From Azorinus chamasolen (Eukaryota > Mollusca > Bivalvia > Cardiida > Solecurtidae): DNA of 64,000 nt. Position 1 is the first letter of the stretch, and each line of letters starts with the position of its first letter. The stretch is taken from NCBI GenBank assembly GCA_963576725.1, contig OY755246.1, forward strand, positions 73,649,467 to 73,713,466, written 5' to 3'. A program made the translations under genes and the position numbers. The notes under the pieces are model-generated. The model made no database searches. It saw nothing but the letters and a program-made list of their open reading frames with translations, and was not told where the DNA came from. Shown in pieces: positions 1-11,049 of this stretch.

Positions 1-239
1 CCTAATAGGGAAGGAAGATGGCACCACATCACACCTCTTGTAGTCAAAGCAGATTCCAAGGTAAACTAGAATCTAATCTTTAAAAGTATAATTTTAAACC
101 ATTGAGCGTAAACCATTGCAGAGATACCCCATGTTCCTACAATGTAAGTATGTTATGATGTTTGATTTTTAGCTTGACTATTCAAAGAATAGTGGAGCTA
201 TCATACTCGCCCCAGCGTCGGCATCCATGTCCGTGTCAC

Positions 240-695
240 ACCTTGGTTAAGGTTTTTGTTAAAGTCCACTGTTTGCCTTTAACCTTTGGAATAAAGCTTT
301 GAAACTTGGAAGACTTATTCACCACCACAAGGTAGAGTAGGCAAGAGTACATAAGAGTAGTTTTGACAGAATTATGGCCCTTTTTAACATAGAATTTTTG
401 GTCAAGGTTTTTGTTGAAAGTCCACTGATTAACATAACCCTTTGGGATAAAGCTTTGAAACGTTGGTCACTTGTTCGCCACCACAAGCTTCATCTGTAGG
501 CAAGAGTACATAACACCGTCAATGATTTGACAGAATTATGGTCCTTTTTAACTTAGATATTTTGGTTAAGGTTTTAACTTGGTTTAAGTCCACTTATTTA
601 CATAACCCTTTGAGATAAAGCATTGAAACTTGGAACACTTGTTCATTATTGCAAGCTTCATCTGTAGGCAAGAGTACATGACTCTGTCAATTATT
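240..695 (+). repeat. Family F tandem units, about 157-167 bp
   Basis: Phrases such as AAGTCCACTGATTAACATAA and AGATAAAGCTTTGAAACTTG recur at about 263, 420 and 587, and again after the family E insertion near 1932. Related units sit at 50500-50960. No open frame is conserved. Confidence 0.75.
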
Positions 696-1582
696 AGTCC
701 TCCACCGGTTACCGGTTGGGGGACTATAGGTTTGCTCGATTCCATCAGTCCGTCTGTCCGTCTGTCCATCCGTCCGTCCGTCCGTCTGTCACGCTTCTAG
801 TCCGGGCCATATCTCCTACATAGTTATGCCAAATTCATTATAACTTCACACATTGAAGAAGCATGATGAGGGCTAGTGTCATGCACAAGGGCCATAACTC
901 TTAACATCAATATTTTTATTCCCCTTTTACATATTTTTTTTGTCCGGACAATAACTCTTTATCTACTGGTTCAATTGATGTGAAACTTCACATATGGAAC
1001 AATCATTATAAGGGGTAGTGTCATGCACAAGGGCCATAACTCTAGCATCAATATTTTTGGAGTTATTCCCCTTTTTCATATTTTCTTGTCAGTCCGTCTG
1101 TCATGCTTCGTGTCCGGGCCATATCTCCTACAAAGTTAGTCCAAATTCATTATAACTTCACGCATTGAAGAAGCATGAGGAGGAGTAGTGTCATGCACAA
1201 GGGCCATAACTCTAACATCAATATTTTTGGAGTTATTCCCCTTTTTCATATTTTTTGTCCGGACAATAACTCTTTAAGTTTATCTACTGGTTCAATTGAT
1301 TTGAAACTTCACATATGGAACAAGCATGATGAGTCATGCACAAGGGCAATAACTCTAGCATTAATATTTTTGGAGTTACTCCCCTTTTTCATATTTTCTA
1401 GTCAGGACAATTACTTTTTACTTACTGATTCAATGTATGAAAGTAGGTAGTAATACCATTCAGGTGGTCATGTATATACCATGGTCAACCACACCATGGG
1501 TGGGTGGGGTGGGGAGAGTTGAGGGTTTTTTTCAGTCCGGATGGGGACTCATGTCTTGCATAGCAATACAACATGCCCTTGT
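696..1582 (+). mobile_element. Family E Helentron-like element nested in F
   Basis: The 5' hairpin is AGTCCTCCACCGG with CCGGTTGGGGGACT. A TCCG microsatellite lies at 745-793. Repeated blocks with GTCCGGGCCATATCTCCTAC follow. The 3' part has GGGGACT (1543-1549), inverse to the 5' end, then a hairpin ending CATGCCCTTGTT. Removing it rejoins the F repeat (CTCTGTCAA..TT plus TTGACAGAATTATGG) as in uninterrupted copies. The insertion lies in a T-rich spot with no clear target duplication. The 1175-1450 open frame inside it is a chance reading of the repeat. Confidence 0.65.
745..793 (+). repeat. (TCCG)n/(TCTG)n microsatellite
   Basis: Interrupted CCGTCTGTCCGTC tract just behind the 5' hairpin of family E. 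The same tract type sits at the same position in families C (2245-2280), G (17300-17330), A (17684-17740) and D (20480-20515), so it is a structural part of these elements. Confidence 0.85.
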
Positions 1583-2650
1583 TTTGACAGAATTATGGCC
1601 CTTTTTAACTTAGACTTTTTGCCGTGCTTTATCCATGATATCTCCAAGGAGCACAAATTCACAATGAAGAAAATATTCCAAAATAGGGAATTAATATACA
1701 TGTAATACATAAATACTTGAAATGCTCTGATCTAACATTTCGACCACTAAGGGCCTTTTTCAAAGATTATCATATCAAAAATACACGTCACATTTTTGTT
1801 ACATGCATTCAGCCATAAAATCAAAGAGAATAATGTTGATCCAGTGTCATGGTGACCTTGGTTGTTCATTGGTGTATTTTGAGCATTTCAAGTATTTATG
1901 TATTAGACTTTTTTGTTAAGGGTTTTGTTAAAGTCCACTGATTAACATAATCCTTTGGGATAAAGCTTTGAAACTTGGGTCACTTGTTCACCACCACAAG
2001 CTGCATCTGTAGGCAAGAGTACATAACTCTTTCAAGCAATTTTACAGAATAATGGCCCTTTTTAACTTAGAACTTTTGGTTAAAGGTTTTACATATCCCT
2101 TTGAGATAAAGCTTTGAAACTTGGAACACTTGTTCATCATCACAAGCATCATCTGTAGGCAAGAGTACATTACTCTGTCAAGCATTTTAAAAGAAGTTAT
2201 TGCCCTTTTTATACGCCCACCTAATAAAGGTGGTCGTATATTGTCGTGGCCCTGTCCGTCCGTCCATTCGTTCGTCCGTCAACATTTTGTTTGTCCGCTG
2301 TTTTCTGGGAAAACTATTTGAGAGATATAAATGAAACTTCACACAAATGTTTAATGCATCAAGATCTGAAGCTGAGTCGATTCTGAGGTTCATTTGATTT
2401 GTTGTTTCGGAGTTATGGCCCTTTTACCTAAAAAATAATGCAAATACATGCAAATAGTTTGTCCGCTGTTTTCTGGGAAAACTTTTTGAGAGATATTAAT
2501 GAAACTTCACACAAATGTTAAATGCATCAAGCTGAGTTGATTCTGAGGTTCATTTGATTTTTATGCCCCCAAAGGTAGGCTTTGGCGGCATATAGTGATC
2601 GCACCGTGCGTGGGTGGGTGTGTGTGTGAATGTGTGGGTGTGTGTACCTT

Positions 2651-4275
2651 TTGTCCGGAGTATATATCCTTTGTCACATCAGCTACGGATACCAAATTTG
2701 GTGTGTGAGTTCATCTTGGGATGGCGGAGTGTCGCGTACCATTTTCATGTCACTGTGACCTTGACCTTTGACCTTGATTTTACAAAAAGCTTGTCCGGAG
2801 CATATCTCCTTTACCTTACCAGCTACAGATTCCAAATTTGGTGTGTGAGTTCATCTTGGGATGGCGGAGTGTCGCGTACAATTTCCAGGTCACTGTGACC
2901 TTGACCTTGACCTTTGACCTCGATTTTAAAAAAAGCTTATACCTTACCAGCTACAAAAAGCTTGTCCGGAGTATATCTCCTATACCTTACCAGCTAAGAA
3001 TTCCAAATTTGGTGTGTGGGTTCATCTTGGGATGGAGGAGTGTCGCGTACCATTTTCAGATCACTGTGACCTTGACCTTGACCTTTGACCGATTTTACAA
3101 AAAGCTTGTCCGGAGCATATCTCCTTTACCTTACCAGCTACAGATTCCAAATTTGGTGTGTGAGTTCATCTTGGGATGGCGGAGTGTCGCGTACCATTTC
3201 CAGGTCACTGTGACCTTGACCTTGACCTTTGACCTCGTTTTTAAAAAAAGCTTATACCTTACCAGCTACAAAAAGCTTGTCCGGAGTATATCAACTATAC
3301 CTTACCAGCTAAGGATTCCAAATTTGGTGTGTGAGTTCTTATTGGGATGGAGGAGTGTCGCATACCATTTTCAGATCACCTTGACCTTTGACCAATTTTA
3401 CAAAAAGCTTGTCCAGAGCATATCTCCTATACCTTACCAGATACGGATTCCAAATTTGGTGTGTGAGATCACCTTGAGATGGCGGAGTGTCGCGTACCAT
3501 TTTCAGGTCACCTTGACCTTGACCTTTGACCTCGATTTTACAAAAAGCTTGTCCGTAGCATATCTCCTATACCTTACCAGCTACGGATCCAAAATTTGGT
3601 ATGTGAGTTCATCTTGGGATGACGGAGTGTCGCGTATCATTTTCAGGTCACTGTGACCTTGACCTTTGACCTCGATTTTACAAAAAGCTTATACCTTACC
3701 AGCTGCAAAAAGCTTGTCCGGCGTATATCTCCTATACTTTACCAGCTACGGATTCCAAATTTGTTGTGTGAGTTCATCTTGGGATGGAGGAGTGTCTCGT
3801 ACCATTTTCAGGTCACTGTGACCTTGACCTTTGACCTCGATTTTACAAAAAGCTTGTCCGTAGCATATCTCCTATACCTTACCAGCTACGGATCCAAAAT
3901 TTGGTATGTGAGTTCATCTTGGGATGACGGAGTGTCGCGTATCATTTTCAGGTCACTGTGACCTTGACCTTTGACCTCGATTTTACCAAAAGCTTATACC
4001 TTACCAGCTGCAAAAAGCTTGTCCGGAGTACATCTCCTATACTTTACCAGCTACGGATTCCAAATTTGGTGTGTGAGTTCATCTTGGGATGGAGGAATGT
4101 CGCGTACCATTTTCAGGTCACTGTGACCTTGACCTTGACCTTCGACCTCGATTTTACAAAAAAGGTTGTCCAGAGAATATCTCCTATACCTTTCCAGCTA
4201 CGGATTCCAAATTTGGTGTGTGAGTTTATCTTTGGATGGCGGTGTCGCGTACCATTTTCAGGTCACTGTGCCCTT
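2651..4275 (+). repeat. Family D tandem array with nuclear-receptor-like sites
   Basis: About eleven units, each starting near TTGTCCGGAGCATATCTCC. Unit starts are at 2651, 2791, 2962, 3106, 3277, 3409, 3549, 3714, 3854, 4019 and 4166, giving spacings of 132-171 bp. Longer units carry an extra copy of about 25 bp (CTTATACCTTACCAGC..), so short and long units partly alternate as a higher-order repeat. Most units end with AGGTCA and TGACCT hexamers. A 272-residue open frame (2838-3656) crosses the array only because the unit lacks stops in one frame; it is not a gene. Confidence 0.9.
2887..2920 (+). promoter_or_regulatory. Palindromic ERE plus direct TGACCT repeats (one of several copies)
   Basis: AGGTCACTGTGACCT at 2887-2901 is an exact inverted repeat with a 3-base spacer, identical to the classical vertebrate oestrogen response element. 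Further TGACCT hexamers follow at 2902, 2908 and 2915; the last two form TGACCTTTGACCT, an exact DR1. TGACCTTGA also equals the ERR/SF-1 monomer site. Exact copies of the palindrome occur at 3202, 3645, 3810, 3950, 4115 and 9864. The sites are seen directly; binding or function is not shown. Confidence 0.5.
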
Positions 4276-4279
4276 TACC

Positions 4280-6427
4280 CAGGGGTGTGATTTTTCCGCG
4301 GATCCAATGATCCAAAGGACCATTTTTCCAAAACGTCTAAATCCGTTGCGAAATTCCGAAAGGGGGGGGGGGGGTCCGCGTCCGGTCTGGTCCGGGAATT
4401 AGTCTCGCAGATCTCGCCGCGGATTTACCCTGTGCCATTTCAGCTTCATCTTACCTATACTATGCGGAATCCGATTGGCCAAATCTTCGTGCCTACACCA
4501 ATCAAATCGCTGTTATCGTTGCATGAGTTACAAATCCGTTTCCTCCCAAATTGTTAGCGAACTTTCACAACAAACGTAAAAAAATGTGGCAACATCTCAA
4601 ACTATTGCTGTATTTGAATCAAATGGACTTAAAATGACAATTATAGTTTATCGGACAGCTGATTCAGCGGAAACTATGCGTATTGACACTAGCAGCAGAA
4701 ATAAATTCAAGCGGGACTGGCTAGAAACTGAAAAATGACAGTGTGTATCTCTGAAGTTGTCATTGACAGAAAACAACGAAGTGTTGTGTGTGCGACAAAT
4801 TGATGACATACTGCCAAAGAGGGAAGCTTGCTATTGTAGAACATAGTTCTTCATCTGACACACACAGAAGGAAAATGTGATAAAAACCAGCAGAAAGTAA
4901 GTTGCCGTCCTACGTAACCGGTGGACAATCTGAAGATGACAGAAACTATGGTATTCACACAATTTTCAAAAACGTATCAAAGCCAAAAGAATGTGAAACA
5001 CCAGGTCCTGTAGTACTACTTGAAGATAGAACAGCAAATTCACAGGTAGGAGCAAAACAGTGTTTAAAATGTGTGATTGATTTTCAATGAATAACTAACC
5101 TGCAGCTGGTTCCTGAATTTTATGAGAAGGTGCATGTCAACTATTAGTAAAATATTCCAATGACAGTGATGACAGGAAAAAATAAATTACAATAAGAAAA
5201 AGAAAAAAAAAGCAATAACAGTAGAAGATTCAGGTTGGCACTTTTTCCAGACTTTAAATCATACTGAGCCAGAGTATTCCATCCATGAACCCGAGGGCCA
5301 TATTTTCTCTATTTTTTCTCAACATTTATGCAACATTTTGCCATACTTAGGATCTATCTGTTTATAATTGCATCTTCATGTGCACGGAAATTTGTTATTT
5401 TATGCTGGAATTTCTGGTTACTTCAAAAAGACTGGAGAATATTGCAAGAGCATTCTTTTGTACTTCACTATTTTTTTTATGAATATTCATATCAGAAATA
5501 AAGACATCATGATGTATAATTAGATAATTTATATTATGCCACATGAATACAATAATTTTTGGCAATGGCAGAGACTTAAGAATTATTTTTTTGTATATGA
5601 TTTTATTTATAAGCAAATAGAGCAGATCCAAATCAGACTGCTGCAACAGGCCTTCTCAGTTTGCAAAGGAGTATTTATAGAGTGAAGGGTTAAAAACTAG
5701 TTCATGAGCAGAAGATGAAACATCAAATTGAGGCTTGTCTTGTACAAACAGTTGCATATTAGTAATTCCTTTCACTCTTCTTTTTTCAGGCAATAGTTCT
5801 TGGTGTCATTGCTGAGAGGAATCTACCTCTGTCCATGGTACAGGTCCTGATTGACTTAGCCAAAGAACTTGCGAAGGACATCAAAGCTTTACAGTACCTG
5901 AGTATGGTTTGCACTTCAGCCTCATAGACTTGGTGAAACTATGACTAGGAAAACAGTAGAGAAACTGAAGAAAACACCAGTTTTGCTAAACCTTGATCAA
6001 GCAACAATAACAAACACATACATTTTGTACCAACAGTTATTTGTAATTACTTTGATGAGAAAGAAGGAAAAGTTGTGCTTGACCAGTTGGCCTCAATAGA
6101 AGTTGTGAAAGTGGATTAATATTATGAAGTTATGTTTTTGTCTTCAACACCAGCTCTAGTAATAAAATGGTATTTAGTACAGTGCAGTTGGGTTTTTTTT
6201 GGTGTGTTTTTAAGTTTTAAATTTTGAACCAGGATAGCTCAGGGAGAGCTTTCCAATTGACCTTTAAAGCCCTATTTTTCATTTTCGGCAGGGGGCTTCG
6301 CCCCCTGTCACCCCCTGTCACCCCCACCAGGGCTTTACCCCTGGACCCCATTGGGGGCCTAAAGCGGCCCCCAAACCCCGCGCCGAAATATTTCCTCCCC
6401 TCAGCTCTTAGGTCAATCACACCCCTG
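4280..6427 (+). mobile_element. hAT-like DNA transposon, decayed
   Basis: Terminal inverted repeats CAGGGGTGTGATT (4280-4292) and AATCACACCCCTG (6415-6427) flank 2.1 kb. The flanks CCTTTACC (4272-4279) and CCTTGACC (6428-6435) agree at 7 of 8 bases, so an 8-bp target duplication is likely. It landed inside the family D array. The right arm has a GC-rich stretch (6290-6390) with repeated CCCCC and GGGGGC blocks. A broken, intron-containing transposase gene lies inside. The 8-bp duplication and the transposase motifs fit hAT; other 8-bp superfamilies are not excluded. Confidence 0.7.
4902..6119 (+). pseudogene. Degenerate hAT-like transposase, two exon pieces
   Basis: Two coding pieces are visible. 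The first (4902-5045) reads a hydrophilic segment with YVTGGQSEDDRNYGIHT and stops at a splice donor (CACAG followed by GTAGG). The second begins after a pyrimidine tract and CAG at 5787-5789 and encodes AIVLGVIAERNLPLSM; it hits a stop at 5925-5927. Shifted frames then give KLKKTPVLLNLDQAT (5967-6011) and NYFDEKEGKVVLDQLASIE. The LNLDQAT segment resembles the first catalytic Asp region of hAT-like transposases of marine invertebrates. At least two frameshifts and a stop make it non-functional, and the C-terminal dimerisation part is absent. Upstream start and remaining exons are not seen. The family call is from recognition of motifs, not from a search. Confidence 0.6.
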
Positions 6428-6835
6428 CCTTGACCTTTGACCTCTATTTTACACAAAGGTTGTCCGGAGCATTTCTCCTATACCTTACCAACTACGAATT
6501 TCAATTTGGTTTGTGAGTTCATCTTGTGATGGCGGAGAGTCGTGTACCATTTTCAGATCACTGACCTTGACCTTGGCCTTTGACCTCAATTTTACAGTCC
6601 GGAGCATATCTCCTATACCTTACCAGATACAAAAAGCTTGTCCAGAGCATATCTCCTATACCTTACCAGCTACGGATTCCAAATTTGGTGTGTGAGTTCA
6701 TCTTGGGATGGCGGAGTGTCGCGTACCATTTTCAGGTCAATGTGCCCTAGACCTGACCTTTGACCTTGATTTTACTAAAGGCTTGTCCGGAGCATATCTC
6801 CTATACCTTATCAGTTACAGATTCCAAATTTGTAA
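6428..6835 (+). repeat. Family D array, continued after the transposon
   Basis: Three more, partly shortened units with GTCCGGAGCATATCTCCTAT, CCAAATTTGGTGTGTGAG and TGACCTTGACC. They are direct continuations of the array interrupted at 4279. Confidence 0.85.
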
Positions 6836-6863
6836 TTTGTAAGTATTGGACAGGTATGCTTAG

Positions 6864-6910
6864 GCAAACAGTGTAGACCCAAATCAAACTACAGGGTCTA
6901 CACTGTTTGC
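6864..6910. repeat. Palindrome GCAAACAGTGTAGACCC, hairpin core
   Basis: A 17-bp arm at 6864-6880 is repeated inverted and exact at 6894-6910 (GGGTCTACACTGTTTGC). It is the first in this window of the palindromic MITE cores described further on. Confidence 0.8.
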
Positions 6911-7194
6911 TACTACATTAGCATGAATCAGACATTATAAAGAGCTCTAAATACTATTCATACATGGGTAGGCCATGCTGTTCAAATACTTGCAGTGTCA
7001 GAACTTTCAGATGAATTACAGCATTATAACAATATAGACCCATATCAGACAGCTTCTGTAGGAGCTACTGGGTCTTCATTGCTTGCTTACAACACTACCT
7101 AAATCAGATGCTATACATGCTTATGCAAAGAATGTAGATCCATATTAGGTAACTTCTGTTGCAGCTGTCTAAGAGCCAGTGTTACATGAAACTT

Positions 7195-7530
7195 TGACCA
7201 TGCGTTTAGAATTGACTGAGGGTATGTTTTTAACGTAAGGATCGACATAGGGTCTTTCTTAAGCGTTAAGAATCAACTTAACAGTAACAATCAACACAGT
7301 ATGTTTTTTTAATATTGAAATTTGACCCCGTGTCTTTTTTTTTGAAACGTTAAGAATTTACCCAGGATCTGTTTTTAACATTGACAATCAACCCAGGGGC
7401 CTTTTTAACATTGAGAATGACTTAGGGTCCTTTTTAACTAAGTTTTGACCCTTGGCTCTTTTCTTAGCTATCATAATCGTCAAAGGTTCTGTTTCTAATG
7501 TTAAGAACTGACTCCTGTGTCATTTTTAAC
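7195..7530 (+). repeat. Degenerate short tandem repeats, about 45-55 bp
   Basis: Loose repetition of TTTTTAAC, TTGA(G/C)AAT and GACYYAGGGTC motifs, too diverged for a clear unit. No open frame. It lies between the family D array and the 3' end of D. Confidence 0.5.
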
Positions 7531-7641
7531 AGCATCAAAATTTCATGTTACACCTGCATTACATTGTATTGTTTTTCCGCCAAAATGCATTTCGGTGTCA
7601 AACACTTTGGGGGCATTTGTCACCCGTGACGACTCTCTTGT

Positions 7642-8350
7642 TTATTTCAGAGTTATGGCCCTTGTCCTTAAAAAATATGCAAATAGTTTGTCCGCTGTTT
7701 TCTCGGAAAACTATTTGACAGATATTAATGAAACTTCAAACAAATGTTTAATGCATCAAGATCTGAAGCTGAGTTGATTCTGAGGTTCATTTGATTTTTC
7801 ATTTCAGAGTTATGGCCCTTATCCTTAAAAAATATGCAAATAGTTTGTCCGCTGTTTTCTGGGAAAACTAACTGAGAGATATTAATGAAACTTCACACAA
7901 ATGTTTAATGCATCAAGATCTGAAACTGAATTGATTCTGAGGATCATTTGATTTTTCGTTTCAGAGTTATGGCCCTTGTCCTTAAAAAATAATACGAATA
8001 GTTTGTCTGCTGTTTTCTGGGAAAACTATTTGAGAGATATTAATGAAACTTCACAAAAATGTTTAATGTATCAAGATCTGATGCTGAGTAGATTTTGAGG
8101 TTTATTTGATTTTTCGTTTCGGAGTTATTGCCTTTTACTTAAAGAAATTGCAAATATATGCAAATAGTTTGTCTGCTGTTTTCTGGCAAAACTGTTTGAC
8201 AGATATTAATGAAACTTCATACACATGTTTAATGCATCAAGACCTGAAGATAAGTCGATTCTGAGGATCATTTGATTTGTTGTTTTGGAGTTATGGCCCT
8301 TGCACTTAAAAAAATAATGCAAATCTATGCAAATATGAGGATGGCCATAA
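7642..8350 (+). repeat. Family C tandem units, 157-166 bp
   Basis: Four copies of GTCCGCTGTTTTCTGGGAAA followed by GATATTAATGAAACTTCA and AATGCATCAAGATCTGA. After 8350 the units decay, and AGTTATGGCC is the most stable word. Confidence 0.8.
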
Positions 8351-8965
8351 ATTTTTCATTTGAAATGATATTTACTTCAATTTTTTTATATGGTTAAACC
8401 TTAATGTGAATTTTCACATATATTGCGGGAGTTTTGATGTCATTTTATTCTAAAGTTATGGTCCTTGAACTTCGTGTGTTCGTTGCTTTGTTAGTCGGTC
8501 AACTTTTAGTTTGTCTTTTGTTTTCTGGGAAAACTATTAAAATGATATAAATAAAACTTAACACAAATGTTTTATGCAACAAAATTTGAAGCTGAGTTTA
8601 TTTTGAGGTTCATTCAGTTTGTCTTTACAGAGTTATGGCCGTTGCACTTTACAAAAATCTGCAAAAATGAGGATTAGCTGTAACTTTTTATTTAAAAAGA
8701 TATTCACTTCATTTTTTTAAAAAATAGTATCACCTTAATATGGAAATCAAGGTCTGAAGCACAGATTAGAAAATGTCAACACTTATAAGGCATGTTGAAT
8801 CAGAGAAAGTTTGCAAGTGGGCGTATTATGTACCGTATGTGGTACTCTTGTTAACTTAGTTGCTTCTAGTATCATATAGGACACCATTTTAGGCCACTAT
8901 CAAGCATTTGTTCAGTAACAATTCTGAGAATAGTCCAGCGCGCTGTCCTGTGACAGCTCTTGTTA

Positions 8966-11040
8966 TACCACCAAAGCTTGTTTTTAGGTAGGAAAGCAAA
9001 CTTTGGTGTATTAGTACAGAAAAACCTTGTCGGCAGCTTATCTCCAATTTTACTGGAGTTAGGCCATATTTGGTGTGTGAGTACATTTTTGGGCGTCACT
9101 GGGGGCGCGCATTCTGTTTTCAGTTATAGAAAAATCTTGTCCGGAGCATATCTCCTATATTACTTGAGGTAGGAATCCCAAACTTAGTATGTGAGTCAAC
9201 ATAAGATGGCAAAGTGTTGCATACCATTGTCAGATCACTGAGATTGAGACTTTGATCTCTGACCTCAGCTATAGAAAAAATGTATGGAGTGTATCTCCTA
9301 TATTACTTAAGGTAGGAATGTTAAATTTAGTGTATGAATATATCTTGGGATGTCAGAGTGTTGCATACCCTTTCCAGATCACTGTAACCTTGACCTTAAC
9401 CTCTAATATTAGCTGCAGAAAAACTTTAGGTGAATATATCTATATAAAACATGTGTGAATATATCTTGGGATGGGGGAGTGTTGCAGTAACATCTATTGT
9501 TTGCAATAACCTGGTTTGCAGCATATCTCCTTAATTTGGTATGTGAATACGTCTTGGGATGGCAGTGTGTCCCATACTGTTTTCACATCACTGTGACCTT
9601 GACCTCTGACCTCAGCTTTAGAAAGACTTAGTCCAGAGCATATCTCCTATATTGAGGTAGGAATGTTAAATTCGATATGTTAATATATCTTGGGATGTCA
9701 GAATGTCACATACCATTTTAAGGTCACTGTGACTTTGACCTTTACCTGGTGTCAGCTGCAGGAAAGGCTTGTCCACAGCATATCTCCTAAATTACTTGAA
9801 ATAGGAATGCCAAATTTAGTGTGTGAGTACATTTGGGCATGATGGGGTGTTGTGTTATGCTTCAGGTCACTGTGACCTTGACTTCAGACCTCAGCTATAG
9901 CAAAACCTTGTCTGCAGTATATGTCCTATATTGCTTTATGAAGGAACTCTATATTTAGTGTGTGAGTACATCTTGGGATGGCGTAGTGTCACATACTGTT
10001 TTCAGGTCATCATGACCTCTGACCTCAGCTATAGAAAAACCTTGTCAGGAGCATATTTCCTATATGAACATATATACACGACACGTCTAGAGTTGGTGGA
10101 GTGCCGCATACCATTTTCTGGTTATCATGACCTTGACTTTTGACCTCAATGATAGAAAAACTTTCACACTTACAGGAAAAATGGGTATTTTTCATTATAC
10201 CTTCGTTGTTGCTTAGCCATTTCTTATTTAGGGTAACTTGAGTTCAAGTACAGATCATCATAGTGTTTCTTTTAATTTTGGGGAATTTTGGAAAAGATTG
10301 TGAACTCTTATTTACAAATGAAAATGCTGTTTATCTTTTTCCCCCCAAATACAATTTTTTCACTAAACAAAATTTTCTATTTCAAATCTTGAGACTCATC
10401 AATATTCTTCAAATGTTCAGCATGTGGTATATTTTTTGTTCTTTTATTTACTGATTAAATGTTATTTTTATTTGCTCTGTCAGAAAATAGCTATAAAGCT
10501 AATGTTATTATGTTTACAGATAAAGCTTCTTGTATCTTGTACTGTGCAATCTTTTACTTTCATTTTGCAATAGCATATCATGACGTGTGCTGAGTGCTAA
10601 AAGGGCTCAGGGACCACTTTTCTGGTTTTCCTGCCAAATCAACAACATTTTCAAAATGCCATTGACAATCCAGCTATAGAGATGATATCAACACTTTGTA
10701 TTTAAATGCAACTGTAAGATTGCTTTATATATTTAAAACTTTTCACTGAAAATATGATACAAATTTTGCCATAAAAGGACATTTTGTCTTACTTTTCTTG
10801 AGCCCTTATTGCAAAAATTCAAGCCAAAAGGGCTCTGGAACAAGAGGTCCTTATATGGCAAATTTTGAATCATTACTAAAATTTTGTATTATTATAAAAA
10901 AAAACAACAGAAAAAGTGGTTGTTGAGCCCTTTTGGCACTCAACGCATGATATGCAGGCCTGCTAACAAAATACATTTCAATGTCAGTGGTTTGCCTTGT
11001 TGGGCATGTGTCACCTACTGTGACACTTTTCTTATTAAGT
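8966..11040 (+). mobile_element. Old, diverged family D-like element
   Basis: From 8966 to 10160 the sequence is a worn array with the D unit layout: CTTGTCCGGAGCATATCTCC, a TTTGGTRTGTGAGTACAT block, ATCTTGGGATGGC, and CACTGTGACCTTGAC. One exact AGGTCACTGTGACCT survives at 9864-9878. Near 11000 lies TGGGCATGTGTCACCTACTG with TTTTCTTATTA, a worn match to the family D 3' end. The 5' end was not found. A palindromic element (10573-10955) is inserted. Between 10160 and 10570 the DNA is AT-rich with nothing recognisable. Confidence 0.55.
10573..10955. mobile_element. MITE-like element with about 35-bp inverted ends
   Basis: The left end (10573-10609), beginning GCATATCATGACGTGTGCTG, is matched inverted by 10924-10955, ending GCATGATATGC, with a few changes. 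The 310-bp interior has no coding frame. Inner AAGGGCTC words repeat within it. Target duplication is not clear. Confidence 0.55.
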
Positions 11041-11049
11041 CTATTATTA

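Larger units (their letters stand above)
2563..7641 (+). mobile_element. Family D Helentron-like element nested in C
   Basis: Begins ATGCCCCCAAAGG after a T-run, and CTTTGGCGGCAT closes the hairpin. A GTGTG-rich tract follows, then the 132-171 bp array (2651-4275, resumed 6428-6835). The 3' end shows GGGGGCAT (7611-7618), inverse to the start, then TCACCCGTGA and CTCTCTTGTTT. Excision restores the family C unit (TTCATTTGATTTTT joined to ATTTCAGAGTTATGG). The element was itself split by a DNA transposon at 4280-6427. Confidence 0.7.
2211..8851 (+). mobile_element. Family C Helentron-like element nested in F
   Basis: The 5' end is ATACGCCCACC with hairpin partner GGTGGTCGTAT. A TCCGTCCG tract follows at 2245-2280. 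Core units of 157-166 bp contain GTCCGCTGTTTTCTGGGAAA (2293, 2460, 7689, 7848, 8005, 8171). The 3' end has GTGGGCGTAT (8817-8826), inverse to the 5' end, then hairpin GTACC..GGTAC and TCTTGTT. Family D is inserted at 2563-7641 in the T-run before the CATTTCAGAG part of a unit. No coding sequence. Confidence 0.7.
171..8963 (+). mobile_element. Family F Helentron-like element, outermost of a nested stack
   Basis: The 5' end follows a T-run and folds as AGCTTGACTATTC pairing with GAATAGT at 186-192. The 3' end carries GAATAGTCCAGCG near 8928-8940, which is the first 13 bases inverted with two changes. A hairpin (GCTGTCCTGTGACAGC) follows, then TCTTGTT. The core is a tandem repeat of about 157-167 bp (240-695 and 1583-2210). 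It is interrupted by family E (696-1582) and family C (2211-8851), and F sequence resumes at 8852 with AACTTAG, exactly where the repeat consensus continues. No protein is encoded. Naming it Helentron-like is inference from architecture; the boundaries are read directly. Confidence 0.7.

Noticed and set aside
2838..3656. 272-residue open frame with repeated RIPNLVCEFILGWRSVAY
   Set aside because: It is the family D tandem unit read in a stop-free frame. Unit lengths vary without keeping the frame, and the same words are non-coding in other copies.
6217..6456. Overlapping proline/glycine-rich frames on both strands
   Set aside because: They translate the GC-rich right arm of the hAT-like transposon.
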